Shown: positions 8,140 through 16,355 of the stretch, in pieces
Position numbering within the stretch: position 1 is the first letter of the stretch
Layout: each line of letters starts with the position of its first letter
Assembly: GCF_030814835.1 (NCBI RefSeq)
Contig: NZ_JAUSVS010000001.1
Span: forward strand, 935,001-999,000
DNA length: 64,000 nucleotides
Source of the DNA: Caulobacter ginsengisoli
GTDB taxonomy: Bacteria; Pseudomonadota; Alphaproteobacteria; Caulobacterales; Caulobacteraceae
Direction: 5' to 3'
Notes under the pieces: model-generated
Seen by the model: the letters and a program-made list of their open reading frames with translations, nothing else
Databases searched by the model: none
What the model was told of the DNA's origin: nothing
Program-made: the position numbers and the translations under genes

Positions 8140-8921
8140 TCCCCGCCCTCTATGTCGGCAGCACGACCCACCACCGGTTCGAGCCCCGGCCGCACCGCTT
8201 CCGCTACGCCATCTTCCAGCTGCTGGTCGATGTCGACGACCCTGGCGCCGGCCTGCCGGGCCTGATGCGGCTGGGGCGGTTCGGCCTGTTCTCCTTCACC
8301 CCCGCCGACCACGGCGACCGCAGCGGCGCGCCCCTGCGGGCCTGGGTCGAGGCGCGACTGGCCGAGGCGGGGGTGACCGCCAGCGCCGTCCGCATCCGCC
8401 TGCTGGCCTTCCCCCGCGTGCTGGGCTTCGTCTTCAACCCGCTGTCGCTGTTCTTCGTGGAAGACACGGACGGGCGGCTGGAGGCGGTGATCTACGAGGT
8501 CAACAACACCTTCGGCCAGACCCACGCCTATGTCGTCCCGGCCGCCGGCGCCGGTCGCCAGCGGCAGGCGGCGGCCAAGCGGCTGTATGTCTCGCCCTTC
8601 TACGGGGTCGAGGGCGAGTACCGCTTCACGGTGACGCCGCCGGACGAGGGCTTCCACCTGACCATCGTCAAGGCCGTGAATGGCCGGACCGACTTCACGG
8701 CCGCGCAGACGGCCCAGAGAGTCCCGTTAAGCAACCCGGTCCTCCTGAAGCTGTTTTTCTCCATGCCGCTGATGACCCTCAAGGTCGTGGCGGCGATCCA
8801 CTGGGAGGCCCTGCGCCTCCTCATCAAGGGCGCGCCTTTCGGGGCGCGGCCGCCAGGACCCGATGTGGGCGCCAGCCTTGGACAGGCTCTTGTCCGCTCT
8901 GCGGAAAATACGCATGTTTAA
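8136..8921 (+). CDS. DUF1365 family protein
   Basis: A 261-residue protein starting MIPALYVGSTTHHRFEPRPH, with the DUF1365 hallmarks HRFRYAIFQLLVDVDD, RIRLLAFPRVLGFVFNPLS and VSPFYGVEGEYRFTV. The molecular function is not established. The family co-occurs almost always with the preceding flavoprotein and the following Cfa-like enzyme, which suggests a role in lipid modification. The ATG overlaps the flavoprotein stop by 4 bases (ATGA). Only 34 bases separate it from the next gene. Confidence 0.9.
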   Translation: MIPALYVGSTTHHRFEPRPHRFRYAIFQLLVDVDDPGAGLPGLMRLGRFGLFSFTPADHGDRSGAPLRAWVEARLAEAGVTASAVRIRLLAFPRVLGFVFNPLSLFFVEDTDGRLEAVIYEVNNTFGQTHAYVVPAAGAGRQRQAAAKRLYVSPFYGVEGEYRFTVTPPDEGFHLTIVKAVNGRTDFTAAQTAQRVPLSNPVLLKLFFSMPLMTLKVVAAIHWEALRLLIKGAPFGARPPGPDVGASLGQALVRSAENTHV

Positions 8922-8955
8922 CGTACAGACTTCTGAGCGAGCGTGGAGGACGGAG

Positions 8956-10194
8956 ATGACCGTCACACAATCTCAGCAGACACTGACCGGCGTGGCGTGG
9001 GACGCACCCCTTGCCTCGGCCCCCGCGGCCTTCCGAGCCGCCGTCCGGCTTTGCCACGACAACTGGCTCTATGGATCCCTGACCTGGGTGCTGCCCGATG
9101 GGTCGGAGATTGTCTGCAGCGGCCGCGAGCCTGGGCCGCGGGGCCGGCTGGTCGTCCACGACTACCGCTTCATCCGGCGCGCTTTCGCTGGCGGCGACAT
9201 CGGGTTCGCCGAGGGTTTCATGGCCGGGGAATGGGATACGCCCGACCTGGCCGAACTGCTGGGCTGCTTCTCGATCAATTTCGACCGCCTGCACGCCCTG
9301 GTCAGCGGCAATCCGATGGTCAAGGCCTACAACTTCATCGTCCACCTGCTGCGGCGCAACGACCGCGAGGGCTCGAGGAAGAACATCCACGCTCACTATG
9401 ACCTGGGCAATGCCTTCTACAGCCGCTGGCTGGACCGCACGATGACCTACAGCGCCGCCCGCTTCGAGCGGCCGGACGAGCCGCTCGACGAAGCCCAGCG
9501 GCGCAAGTACGAGGCCCTGGCCCGGATGATGGCCCTGGCCCCCGACCAGAAGGTGCTGGAGATCGGCTGCGGCTGGGGCGGCTTCGCCGAATACGCCGCC
9601 AAGGAGGTGGGGGCCCAGGTCACCGGGATCACCATTTCCAGGGAACAGTATGATTTTGCTCGGAAACGGCTGTTCGAGCAGGGGCTGGCGGAAAAGGCCG
9701 ATATCCGACTGGTCGACTATCGCGATGTCGAGGGCCAGTTCGACCGGGTCGCCTCGATCGAGATGTTCGAGGCGGTCGGCGAGCAGTACTGGCCGACCTA
9801 TTTCGACAAGGTGCGGCAGGTGCTGGCGCCCGGTGGCCGGGCGGGCCTGCAGATCATCACCATCCAGGACGAGCTGTTCGCCGCCTACCGCAAGCGGGCC
9901 GACTTCATCCAGAAATACATCTTCCCGGGCGGCATGCTGCCCAGCGAGCGGCGGCTGCGCCAGGAGGTCGAGCGGGCGGGCCTCGCCTGGCAGGAGGTCG
10001 CGCGGTTCGGCCAGAACTATGCCGACACCCTGGCCGAATGGGGCCGGCGGTTCGAGGGCGCCTGGGACGATATCCGCAAGCTGGGCTTCGACGAGCGGTT
10101 CCACAGGCTGTGGCGGTTCTATCTGGGCTACTGCGAGGCAGGCTTCCGCACGAAGCGGACCGATGTCATTCAGCTGGGACTGACGCGAGTCTAG
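8956..10194 (+). CDS. Cyclopropane-fatty-acid synthase family SAM methyltransferase
   Basis: A 412-residue Cfa-type methyltransferase. It has the lipid-binding N-domain, HYDLGNAFYSRWLDR, the SAM motif VLEIGCGWGGFAEYAA (near residues 200-216) and DYRDVEGQFDRVASIEMFEAVG. In E. coli Cfa the bicarbonate ligands include Cys in YSCAYW and His in LLHTIGS; here these are Ala (YSAARF, residue 167) and Gln (GLQIITIQ). It may therefore be a mid-chain fatty-acid methylase (UfaM-like) rather than a true cyclopropanase; this is inference. ATG at 8956 follows a GGAGGA site; the open frame upstream is not conserved. Confidence 0.85.
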   Translation: MTVTQSQQTLTGVAWDAPLASAPAAFRAAVRLCHDNWLYGSLTWVLPDGSEIVCSGREPGPRGRLVVHDYRFIRRAFAGGDIGFAEGFMAGEWDTPDLAELLGCFSINFDRLHALVSGNPMVKAYNFIVHLLRRNDREGSRKNIHAHYDLGNAFYSRWLDRTMTYSAARFERPDEPLDEAQRRKYEALARMMALAPDQKVLEIGCGWGGFAEYAAKEVGAQVTGITISREQYDFARKRLFEQGLAEKADIRLVDYRDVEGQFDRVASIEMFEAVGEQYWPTYFDKVRQVLAPGGRAGLQIITIQDELFAAYRKRADFIQKYIFPGGMLPSERRLRQEVERAGLAWQEVARFGQNYADTLAEWGRRFEGAWDDIRKLGFDERFHRLWRFYLGYCEAGFRTKRTDVIQLGLTRV

Positions 10195-10212
10195 ACCCCT
10201 TTGGGGTCTAGA
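10190..10212 (+). terminator. Hairpin overlapping the cfa-like stop codon
   Basis: A perfect 10-base inverted repeat, TCTAGACCCC and GGGGTCTAGA, with a TTT loop. The left arm contains the stop codon TAG (10192-10194). It is followed by TTCAAAAGTT, not a clean T-run, so it may end transcription weakly or protect the 3' end. Confidence 0.5.
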
Positions 10213-10222
10213 TTCAAAAGTT

Positions 10223-10271
10223 AGAGCGCGTTCGAGCGGCGAAACCGCAACACTTTCGCCTAACGCGCTCT
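10223..10271. repeat. Palindromic intergenic repeat, family A, copy 1
   Basis: A 49-base element. Outer arms are AGAGCGCGTT (10223-10232) and AACGCGCTCT (10262-10271). Inner arms are GGCGAAA (10238-10244) and TTTCGCC (10254-10260). The layout matches the element at 20947-21000, with several paired substitutions. Elements with a similar AGAGC...GCTCT frame and an ACCGG...CCAC core are, from memory, common in Rhizobiales and related genomes. Confidence 0.75.
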
Positions 10272-10346
10272 TGTAGAAATTCTGCGCTTGCACGGCGGGC
10301 CCCGCGCACGATCTAGAGGGCGTTGAGAAACAGCCCCGAGGGCCGC

Positions 10347-11345
10347 ATGGACGTCCGCCACAGTGTCATCGAGGCCATCGGCAACACGCCGCTCATCCGC
10401 CTGAAAGCGGCCAGCGAAGCGACCGGGTGTGAGATTCTCGGCAAGGCCGAGTTCATGAACCCGGGCCAGTCGGTCAAGGACCGGGCGGCCCTGGGCATCA
10501 TCCGCGACGCCGAGGCCCGCGGCGCGCTCAGGCCCGGCGGGCGGATCGTCGAGGGCACGGCGGGCAATACCGGCATCGGCCTGGCCATGGTCGGCTCGGC
10601 CCTGGGCTACAAGACCACCATCGTCATTCCCCGCACCCAGAGCCAGGAGAAGAAGGACGCCATCCGCCTGGCCGGGGCCGAACTGGTCGAGGTCGACGCG
10701 GTCCCCTATTCCAACCCCGACAACTATGTCCGCGTCTCCGGTCGCTTGGCAGAGGAGCTCAATGCCAGGGAGCCGAACGGCGCGGTCTGGGCCAACCAGT
10801 TCGACAATGTCGCCAACCGCCGGGCGCACGAGACCACCACCGGCCCGGAGATCTGGGAACAGACGGGCGGCAAGGTCGACGGCTTCATCTGCGCCATCGG
10901 CTCGGGCGGCACCCTGGCCGGGGTGTCGGCGGCGCTGCGGGCCAAGAAGCCCGGTGTGAAGATCGGCCTCGCCGACCCCTACGGCGCCTCGATGTGGAAC
11001 TGGTTCGTGCACGGCGAACTGAAATCGGAAGGCACATCAGTCACCGAAGGCATCGGCCAGGCCCGGATCACCGCCAATATCGAGGGCCTGGAAGTCGACC
11101 ACGCCTGGCGGATCGATGACGCCGAGATGGTCCAGACCATCTTCGACCTGACCCTGCATGAGGGGCTGTGCCTGGGCGGCTCCAGCGGTATCAACGTCGC
11201 CGGCGCCGTGAAGCTGGCCAAGGAATTGGGTCCCGGCCACACCATCGTGACGGTTCTTTGCGACTACGGTTCGCGCTATCAAAGCAAGCTCTTCAATCCC
11301 GCCTTCCTGCGGGAGCACAACCTGCCGGTTCCCGACTGGCTCTAG
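10347..11345 (+). CDS. cysK: Cysteine synthase A
   Basis: A 332-residue PLP enzyme of the O-acetylserine sulfhydrylase family: PLP-binding Lys44 in NPGQSVKDRAAL, phosphate- and substrate-binding VEGTAGNTGIG, and SGGTLAG/GSSGINVAGA. It makes L-cysteine from O-acetylserine and sulfide. The ATG at 10347 follows a GAGG and begins at the conserved N-terminus (HSVIEAIGNTPLIRL). It is followed after 10 bases by sseA, so the two sulfur genes probably form one transcript. Confidence 0.93.
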   Translation: MDVRHSVIEAIGNTPLIRLKAASEATGCEILGKAEFMNPGQSVKDRAALGIIRDAEARGALRPGGRIVEGTAGNTGIGLAMVGSALGYKTTIVIPRTQSQEKKDAIRLAGAELVEVDAVPYSNPDNYVRVSGRLAEELNAREPNGAVWANQFDNVANRRAHETTTGPEIWEQTGGKVDGFICAIGSGGTLAGVSAALRAKKPGVKIGLADPYGASMWNWFVHGELKSEGTSVTEGIGQARITANIEGLEVDHAWRIDDAEMVQTIFDLTLHEGLCLGGSSGINVAGAVKLAKELGPGHTIVTVLCDYGSRYQSKLFNPAFLREHNLPVPDWL

Positions 11346-11355
11346 GGACACTTTC

Positions 11356-12204
11356 ATGACCGACGATCCGATGGTTTCCACCGCCTGGCTGAACGAGCGG
11401 CTCGGCGCCCCGGACGTCAAGATCGTCGACGCCAGCCTGTTCCTGCCGGGCGACCCGCGCGACCCCAGGGCCGAGTTCGCCCTGGTCCATATCCCCGGCG
11501 CGATGTTCTTCGACATCGACGAGATCTCCGACACCGACAGCCCCCTGCCCCACATGCTGCCCTCGCCGGCCAAGTTCGCCTCGCGGATGAAGGCCATGGG
11601 CATCGGCGATGGTTCGCGGATCGTGGTCTATGACAGCCAGGGGCTGTTCTCGGCCGCCAGGGTCTGGTGGATGTTCCGGGCCATGGGTCACCTGGACGTG
11701 GTGGTGCTGGACGGCGGCCTGCCCAAATGGATCGCCGAGGGCCGGCCGGTCGACGCCGGGACGCGGCCCCGCCAGGAACGCCACTTCACCGTCCGCTACT
11801 CCAACGACCTGGTCCGCGACATCGGCCAGGTTCGCCGCGCCCTGGAGAGCGGCCGCGAGCAGCTGGTCGACGCCCGCCCCGCCGCCCGCTTCACCGGCGA
11901 GGCGCCCGAGCCGCGTCCGGGCCTGCGCGGCGGCCATATGCCGGGCGCCAGGAGCGTGCCGGCCGGCAGCCTGCTGGCGCCCGACGGAACTCTGAAAACC
12001 TCAGCGCAGCTATCGGAAATCTTTGAGAAAGCCGGTGTCGATCTCAACCGGCCGATCGTCACCACCTGCGGCTCCGGCGTCACGGCCGCCATCGTCGCCC
12101 TGGCCCTGGCGCGGCTGGGCCAGCCTAGGGCGGCGGTCTATGACGGCTCCTGGGCCGAATGGGGCGGGCGGGACGATACGCCGGTGGTGACCGGCGCGGC
12201 TTGA
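11356..12204 (+). CDS. sseA: 3-mercaptopyruvate sulfurtransferase
   Basis: A 282-residue protein with two rhodanese domains. The active-site loop in the second domain is CGSGVTA (Cys238), the CG[S/T]GVT form typical of mercaptopyruvate sulfurtransferases rather than thiosulfate rhodaneses. The N-domain has AEFALVHIPGAMFFDID. It transfers sulfur from 3-mercaptopyruvate to thiophilic acceptors in cysteine catabolism, which fits its place behind cysK. Its end is 3 bases from the convergent binding-protein gene. Confidence 0.9.
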   Translation: MTDDPMVSTAWLNERLGAPDVKIVDASLFLPGDPRDPRAEFALVHIPGAMFFDIDEISDTDSPLPHMLPSPAKFASRMKAMGIGDGSRIVVYDSQGLFSAARVWWMFRAMGHLDVVVLDGGLPKWIAEGRPVDAGTRPRQERHFTVRYSNDLVRDIGQVRRALESGREQLVDARPAARFTGEAPEPRPGLRGGHMPGARSVPAGSLLAPDGTLKTSAQLSEIFEKAGVDLNRPIVTTCGSGVTAAIVALALARLGQPRAAVYDGSWAEWGGRDDTPVVTGAA

Positions 12205-12207
12205 AAC

Positions 12208-13308
12208 TCAGCGCATGGGCGGGGCGTAGAGCAGTCCCGAAGGATCGGCGTTCCACAGGGCGTTCTGGCCGCGCTCCAGCTTCAGGGCCGAGCGGCCCCC
12301 GACGTTGCGCTCGAAGATCTCGCCATAGTTTCCGACCTGGCGGATGGCGTTGAACGCCCAGTCGTCGCTGAGGCCCAGCATGGCGCCGAACCCCGGCTCG
12401 GCGCCCAGCAGCCGGCGGATCTCCGGCCGCGTCGCCTCGCGGCGCTGCTGCTCGGCGGTCTTGGCGGTGACCCCCAGCTCCTCGCCCAGGATCAGGGCGT
12501 TGAGCGTCCAGCGGACGATGTCGGTCCAGCCAGGATCGCCCTGCCGCACGACCGGGCCCATCGGCTCCTTGGAAATCACATCGGACAGCAGGGCCTGGCC
12601 GCCGGGGTTGCTGAGCACCGAACGGGTCGAGGCCAGGGCCGAGATGTCGGCGCTGAGGGCGTCGCAGGCGTCCTGTTCGTAGAGGCTGCGGGCCTTGTCC
12701 TCGCTGGCGGCCAGGACGGGCGTGTAGGAAAGGCCGCGGCTGGCGAAGAAGTCGCGCAGGTTCAGTTCCGAGGTGGTGCCCGACTGCACGCAGATCCGCG
12801 CCCCGCCCAGCTCGGTGGCGCTCTGCAGGTTCAGCGAGCGCGGGGCCATGAAGCCCTGGCCGTCGTAGTAGCTGATCCCGGCGAAATCGACGCCCTGGCC
12901 GGCGTCGCGGCTGAAGGTCCAGGTGGTGTTGCGGGCCAGGACGTCGATCTGGCCGGCCTTCAGGGCGGTGATGCGCGCCGCGTTGCTGAGCGGCACGAAG
13001 GTGACCTTGCTGGCGTCGCCCAGCACCGCCGCGGCCAGGGCCCGGCAGAAGTCGACATCGAACCCGCGCCAGGCGCCGCGATTGTCCGGGAAGGCGAACC
13101 CGGCCAGGCCTGGATTGATCCCACAGCGTAGCGAGCCCCGGGCCCGGACGGCGGCCAGGGTGCGGCTGGCCGGCGCGGCCGAGCGGGCGTCGTCGGTCAC
13201 CGGCTTGGCGTCGGGCTTGCCGGCCGCCGTGGTTGGCGCATTCGAGGGTCCGCAAGCCACCACCGCAAGGAGGCTGAGAAGCGTCAAAAACGTCGGCAGA
13301 CGCTGCAC
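12208..13308 (-). CDS. Amino-acid ABC transporter substrate-binding lipoprotein (AapJ-like)
   Basis: About 366 residues. A hydrophobic leader with lipobox LAVVAC (FLTLLSLLAVVACGPS) marks a lipoprotein. The mature part has the SBP_bac_3 pattern RGSLRCGINPGLAGFAFPDN, FDVDFCRALAAAVLGD, and ARITALKAGQIDVLARNTTW, closest to general L-amino-acid receptors such as AapJ. No permease or ATPase genes are adjacent, so it is either orphan or serves a distant transporter. The GTG at 13308 gives a normal leader; an ATG at 13392 in the same frame would add an unlikely Arg-rich extension over the divergent metC promoter. Confidence 0.8.
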   Translation of the reverse strand: MQRLPTFLTLLSLLAVVACGPSNAPTTAAGKPDAKPVTDDARSAAPASRTLAAVRARGSLRCGINPGLAGFAFPDNRGAWRGFDVDFCRALAAAVLGDASKVTFVPLSNAARITALKAGQIDVLARNTTWTFSRDAGQGVDFAGISYYDGQGFMAPRSLNLQSATELGGARICVQSGTTSELNLRDFFASRGLSYTPVLAASEDKARSLYEQDACDALSADISALASTRSVLSNPGGQALLSDVISKEPMGPVVRQGDPGWTDIVRWTLNALILGEELGVTAKTAEQQRREATRPEIRRLLGAEPGFGAMLGLSDDWAFNAIRQVGNYGEIFERNVGGRSALKLERGQNALWNADPSGLLYAPPMR

Positions 13309-13397
13309 GAGGCCAAGGCTCCTTGATCGACGGGGTGGGACCGCCCTAAGTGCGGGGACTGCAATTTCGCTCCGAACGGCGCAGGGCCGCAACCCGC

Positions 13398-14552
13398 ATG
13401 GACGAGAAAACCCGACTGATTCACGCCCGCCGCCGGCCCGGCCCGCTGGCCCGCACGGTCGGTCCGCCGATTCAGCGTGGCTCGACCGTCCTGCTGCCCA
13501 ACGCCGCGGCCCTGTATGGCGAGGCCCTGGGCTATGGCCGGGCCGGTCTGGAGGCCCAGTTCGCCCTGATGGACGCCCTGAACGAGCTGGAGGGCGGGAT
13601 TGGCGCGCAGCTCTATCCGTCGGGCCTGGCCGCCGTAACCGGAGCCATGCTGGCGGTGCTGAAGGCCGGCGATCACCTGCTGGTGGCCGACAGCGTCTAT
13701 CGGCCCACCCGGCAGTTCTGCGAGCGGTTCCTGGGCCGCTATGGTGTGGAGGTCGACTTCTACGACCCGCTTCTGGGCGCCGAGGCGCTGATGGCGCTGA
13801 CCAGGCCCAACAGCCGGCTGGTCGTCCTGGAATCGCCCGGCTCGCTGACCTTCGACATGCAGGACGCCCCGGCCATCGCCCGGGCCGCCCGGGCCAGAGG
13901 CGTGCTGACCCTGATGGACAACACCTGGGGGGCCGGCCTGCTGTTCAAGCCGCTGGCCCACGGGATCGACATCTCGGTCCAGGCCCTGACCAAATATGTC
14001 TGCGGCCATTCCGACCTGTTCATGGGCTGCGCCATCGCCGCCGATCCGAAGATCGCCGCCCTGCTGAAGGATGGCGTCCACCAGCTGGGCTGGTCGGTCG
14101 CCGCCGAGGCCGCCTACGAGACCCTCAAGGGCCTGCGCACCCTGGCGGTGCGGCTGGATCGGCACGGCCAGTCGGGGCTGGCGGTCGCCCGCTGGCTGGC
14201 GCAGCAGCCCGAAGTCACCGAGGTGCTGCACCCCGCCCTGCCCGGCGCGCGCGGCCACGACCTGTGGGCCCGCGACTACAGCGGCGCCTGCGGCCTCTTC
14301 GGCCTGACCCTGCAGCCCGCGCCCAAGGCCGCCGTCGACGCCTTCCTGGACGCTCTGAAGCTGTTTGGCCTTGGCTTTTCCTGGGGCGGGTTCGAGAGCC
14401 TGGCGATCGGCAGCGACCACCAGATGGGCATCCGGCAGTTCGCGCCCAGCCTGGCCGGTCCGCTGATCCGTCTGCATATCGGGCTGGAAGCCGTTCCGGA
14501 CCTGATCGCCGACCTGCGCGGCGGGTTGGACGCCTTCGCCGCGGCCCGCTGA
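13398..14552 (+). CDS. metC: Cystathionine beta-lyase
   Basis: A 384-residue Cys/Met-metabolism PLP enzyme. The PLP Lys is K199 in SVQALTKYVCGHSD. Other landmarks are QLYPSGLAAVTGAMLAVLKAGD and MDNTWGAGLLFKPLAHG. The SDLFMGCA and SWGGFESLAIG blocks are typical of proteobacterial MetC-type beta-lyases. It cleaves cystathionine to homocysteine, pyruvate and ammonia in methionine biosynthesis. The ATG at 13398 fits the family N-terminus. Together with cysK and sseA it makes this a small sulfur-amino-acid region. Confidence 0.88.
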   Translation: MDEKTRLIHARRRPGPLARTVGPPIQRGSTVLLPNAAALYGEALGYGRAGLEAQFALMDALNELEGGIGAQLYPSGLAAVTGAMLAVLKAGDHLLVADSVYRPTRQFCERFLGRYGVEVDFYDPLLGAEALMALTRPNSRLVVLESPGSLTFDMQDAPAIARAARARGVLTLMDNTWGAGLLFKPLAHGIDISVQALTKYVCGHSDLFMGCAIAADPKIAALLKDGVHQLGWSVAAEAAYETLKGLRTLAVRLDRHGQSGLAVARWLAQQPEVTEVLHPALPGARGHDLWARDYSGACGLFGLTLQPAPKAAVDAFLDALKLFGLGFSWGGFESLAIGSDHQMGIRQFAPSLAGPLIRLHIGLEAVPDLIADLRGGLDAFAAAR

Positions 14553-14605
14553 AAGTTTTTCAAGAATCTTTGCAACCGATCCTGGAACCGGGCGTTACCG
14601 CGCAG

Positions 14606-15025
14606 ATGCCACAAGCGTGCTCAGGTCCAGAGACCTCCACGATCCATCCCGTGGAAGGTTTGGCGCGCCCGCAAATCCTCGTCGTCGACGACAACGAACT
14701 GGTGGCCGAAGTCGCCGCCGCCCTGCTCGACGCCCTCGGCTACGACACCCGCATCGCCACCGGCCCGGCCGAAGCGATGGACCTCTATGAGGAAGGCCAT
14801 TTCACCGCCGTCCTCAGCGACATCGTCATGCCCGGCGGCATCTCCGGCGTACAGCTGGCCAGGCGCCTGCGCATCCGCCAGCCCGACCTGCCCATCCTGC
14901 TGTCGACCGGCTACAGCGAGGCCCTGGCCTATGAGGTCATGGACTTCCCGGTCCTGCACAAGCCCTACCGCCTGGCCGACCTGGAAAGCGCGCTCGGCCG
15001 GCTGTTCGGCTCGCCGCTTAGCTAG
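14606..15025 (+). CDS. Single-domain response regulator (receiver only)
   Basis: A 139-residue CheY-like protein with no output domain. The acidic pocket is in ILVVDDNELV (D28, D29), the phospho-acceptor is D72 in LSDIVMPGG, the switch Ser/Thr lies in LLSTGYSEA and the conserved Lys is K119 in LHKPYR. The LxTGYSEAL and LHKPYRLADLESAL patterns resemble receivers fused to hybrid histidine kinases, so it may be a detached phosphorelay receiver. Partner kinases are not in the window. The start is uncertain: ATG 14606 or GTG 14651. It begins about 50 bases after metC. Confidence 0.8.
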   Translation: MPQACSGPETSTIHPVEGLARPQILVVDDNELVAEVAAALLDALGYDTRIATGPAEAMDLYEEGHFTAVLSDIVMPGGISGVQLARRLRIRQPDLPILLSTGYSEALAYEVMDFPVLHKPYRLADLESALGRLFGSPLS

Positions 15026-15061
15026 CGCGTTTCCCCCCGGGTTTAAATCGGGGCGGTTCCC

Positions 15062-15180
15062 ACCCCTTCCCGAGAGTCCTGGCGAAGGCCAGGACCCAAG
15101 CGGGGTCGGCCACCCTGTCCGCGCCTTTTCAGGACCCTCAGCTTGGACCCTGGCCTTCGCCAGGGAGCCCGGGGATGGGG
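15062..15180. repeat. REP-like inverted pair between receiver and serine hydrolase genes
   Basis: Two hairpins face each other. The left is CCTGGC-GAAG-GCCAGG followed by ACCCAAG (15078-15101); the right is its near-exact inverse (15141-15166). The outer flanks (CCCCTTCCCGAGAG and AGCCCGGGGATGGGG) are also partly complementary. It fills most of the 203-base gap at the convergent end of two genes. The architecture matches elements at 30455-30556 and 39484-39505. Confidence 0.7.
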
Positions 15181-15228
15181 GAGCAGGCCGTGACCCATCA
15201 CGGGCGGGAAAGGCTCTAGCGGCCCAGA

Positions 15229-16257
15229 CTAGCGAAAAGCGTCCGCCAGGGCGCGGATCCACACCGGCAGGTTCTGCTTCAGATCCATGGGCGTGGCTCC
15301 ATGGCGCACAATCACCATGTCCAGGTCCGGGACCACCACGGTGAACTGGCCGTCGTAACCGTTGGCCGAGAATGAGCCGGGTCCGGCGATGCCCAGCCAC
15401 CAGTGGGCGCCGTAGGGATCGTCCAGGCCGTCGGGGTTTTGCGGGGTCGGGGTGCGGGCATAGTCGACCCAGCCTTCCGGCAGCAGCCGCCTCCCCTCCC
15501 AGACCCCGTCCCTCAGATAGAGCAGGCCGAAGCGGGCGAAGTCGCGCGGGGTGGCGAAGCAGAAGGACGAGCCGATAAAGGTCCCGGCCTCGTCGAACCT
15601 GGGCAGCGGACTGGTCATGCCCAGCGGCTCGAACAGCCGAGCGCGCATGAAGGCCTCGAAATCGGCCCCCGACGCCCCCAGCGCCCGGGCGGCGCAGCGG
15701 CTGGCGATGTTGCTGGTCCCGCTGGAATAGGACCAGAAGCTGTTCGGTGCGTGCTCGAGCGGGAAGGCGGCGGCGAACCCGGCCACGTCATCCTTGCCCT
15801 TGCCGAACAGCATCTCGATGACGTCCGAGCCTTGGTCGGGCAGGTAGATCTCGGTGAATTTCAGTCCGCTGGACATGCGCAGCAGCTGGTCCAGCGTGAT
15901 GGCCCCGCGCGGATCGCCCGCGCCGCGCCATTCGGGCACGTCGGCCGGAGCGTGGATGTCGAGCTTGCCGTCGCCAACCAGGAGGCCGACCAGGGCCTGG
16001 GTGATGCTCTTGGCCTTGGACCAGCTGTGGCAGGTGTCGTCGGGGCCCCTCCCCTGGCCATAGCGCTCAAAGATCAGCCTGCCGCCCTGGATGATGACCA
16101 CAGCCTGGGTCTCGCCGAGATGGGCGGCCGCCTCGGGGCCGAACGCCTGGTCGAGCAGCGGCGCCAGGTCGACCCCGGCCGGCAGATCGCCAAGCGGCCA
16201 GCCTTGGGTGGGCCAGGGTGTGGCGGCGGGTTGGGCAGGCAGAGGGGCGAGGGTCAT
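15229..16257 (-). CDS. Serine hydrolase of the beta-lactamase/class C family
   Basis: A 342-residue penicillin-binding-fold hydrolase. The S-x-x-K motif is S80-K-A-K83 in HSWSKAKSITQ and the second motif is Tyr177-Ser-Ser in FWSYSSGTSN. The C-terminal end has FSANGYDGQFTVVVPD, a position where family members place their third motif. It has no signal peptide, so it is probably cytoplasmic. Family members are esterases or peptidases of mostly unknown substrate; true beta-lactamase activity is unlikely. It is divergent from the tail sheath gene. Confidence 0.85.
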   Translation of the reverse strand: MTLAPLPAQPAATPWPTQGWPLGDLPAGVDLAPLLDQAFGPEAAAHLGETQAVVIIQGGRLIFERYGQGRGPDDTCHSWSKAKSITQALVGLLVGDGKLDIHAPADVPEWRGAGDPRGAITLDQLLRMSSGLKFTEIYLPDQGSDVIEMLFGKGKDDVAGFAAAFPLEHAPNSFWSYSSGTSNIASRCAARALGASGADFEAFMRARLFEPLGMTSPLPRFDEAGTFIGSSFCFATPRDFARFGLLYLRDGVWEGRRLLPEGWVDYARTPTPQNPDGLDDPYGAHWWLGIAGPGSFSANGYDGQFTVVVPDLDMVIVRHGATPMDLKQNLPVWIRALADAFR

Positions 16258-16355
16258 GGCGCCCAGTGTTCAACGCCGCTCGGCCCGCGTCCAGTGCTGG
16301 GCCTTTGCAGATCGCCACAACAACTCTAGCCTGCCCCTGGAAGGGGAGGCAGCCC

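Noticed and set aside
10223..10271. Family A palindrome as an intrinsic terminator
   Set aside because: The stem is interrupted and no T-run follows on either strand, so it is listed as a repeat instead.
12923..14605. Long in-frame extension upstream of the receiver domain, suggesting a fused protein
   Set aside because: The extension is Arg/Pro-rich and lies in a different frame over the binding-protein and metC genes, both of which are well supported. Only the part from 14606 is conserved.
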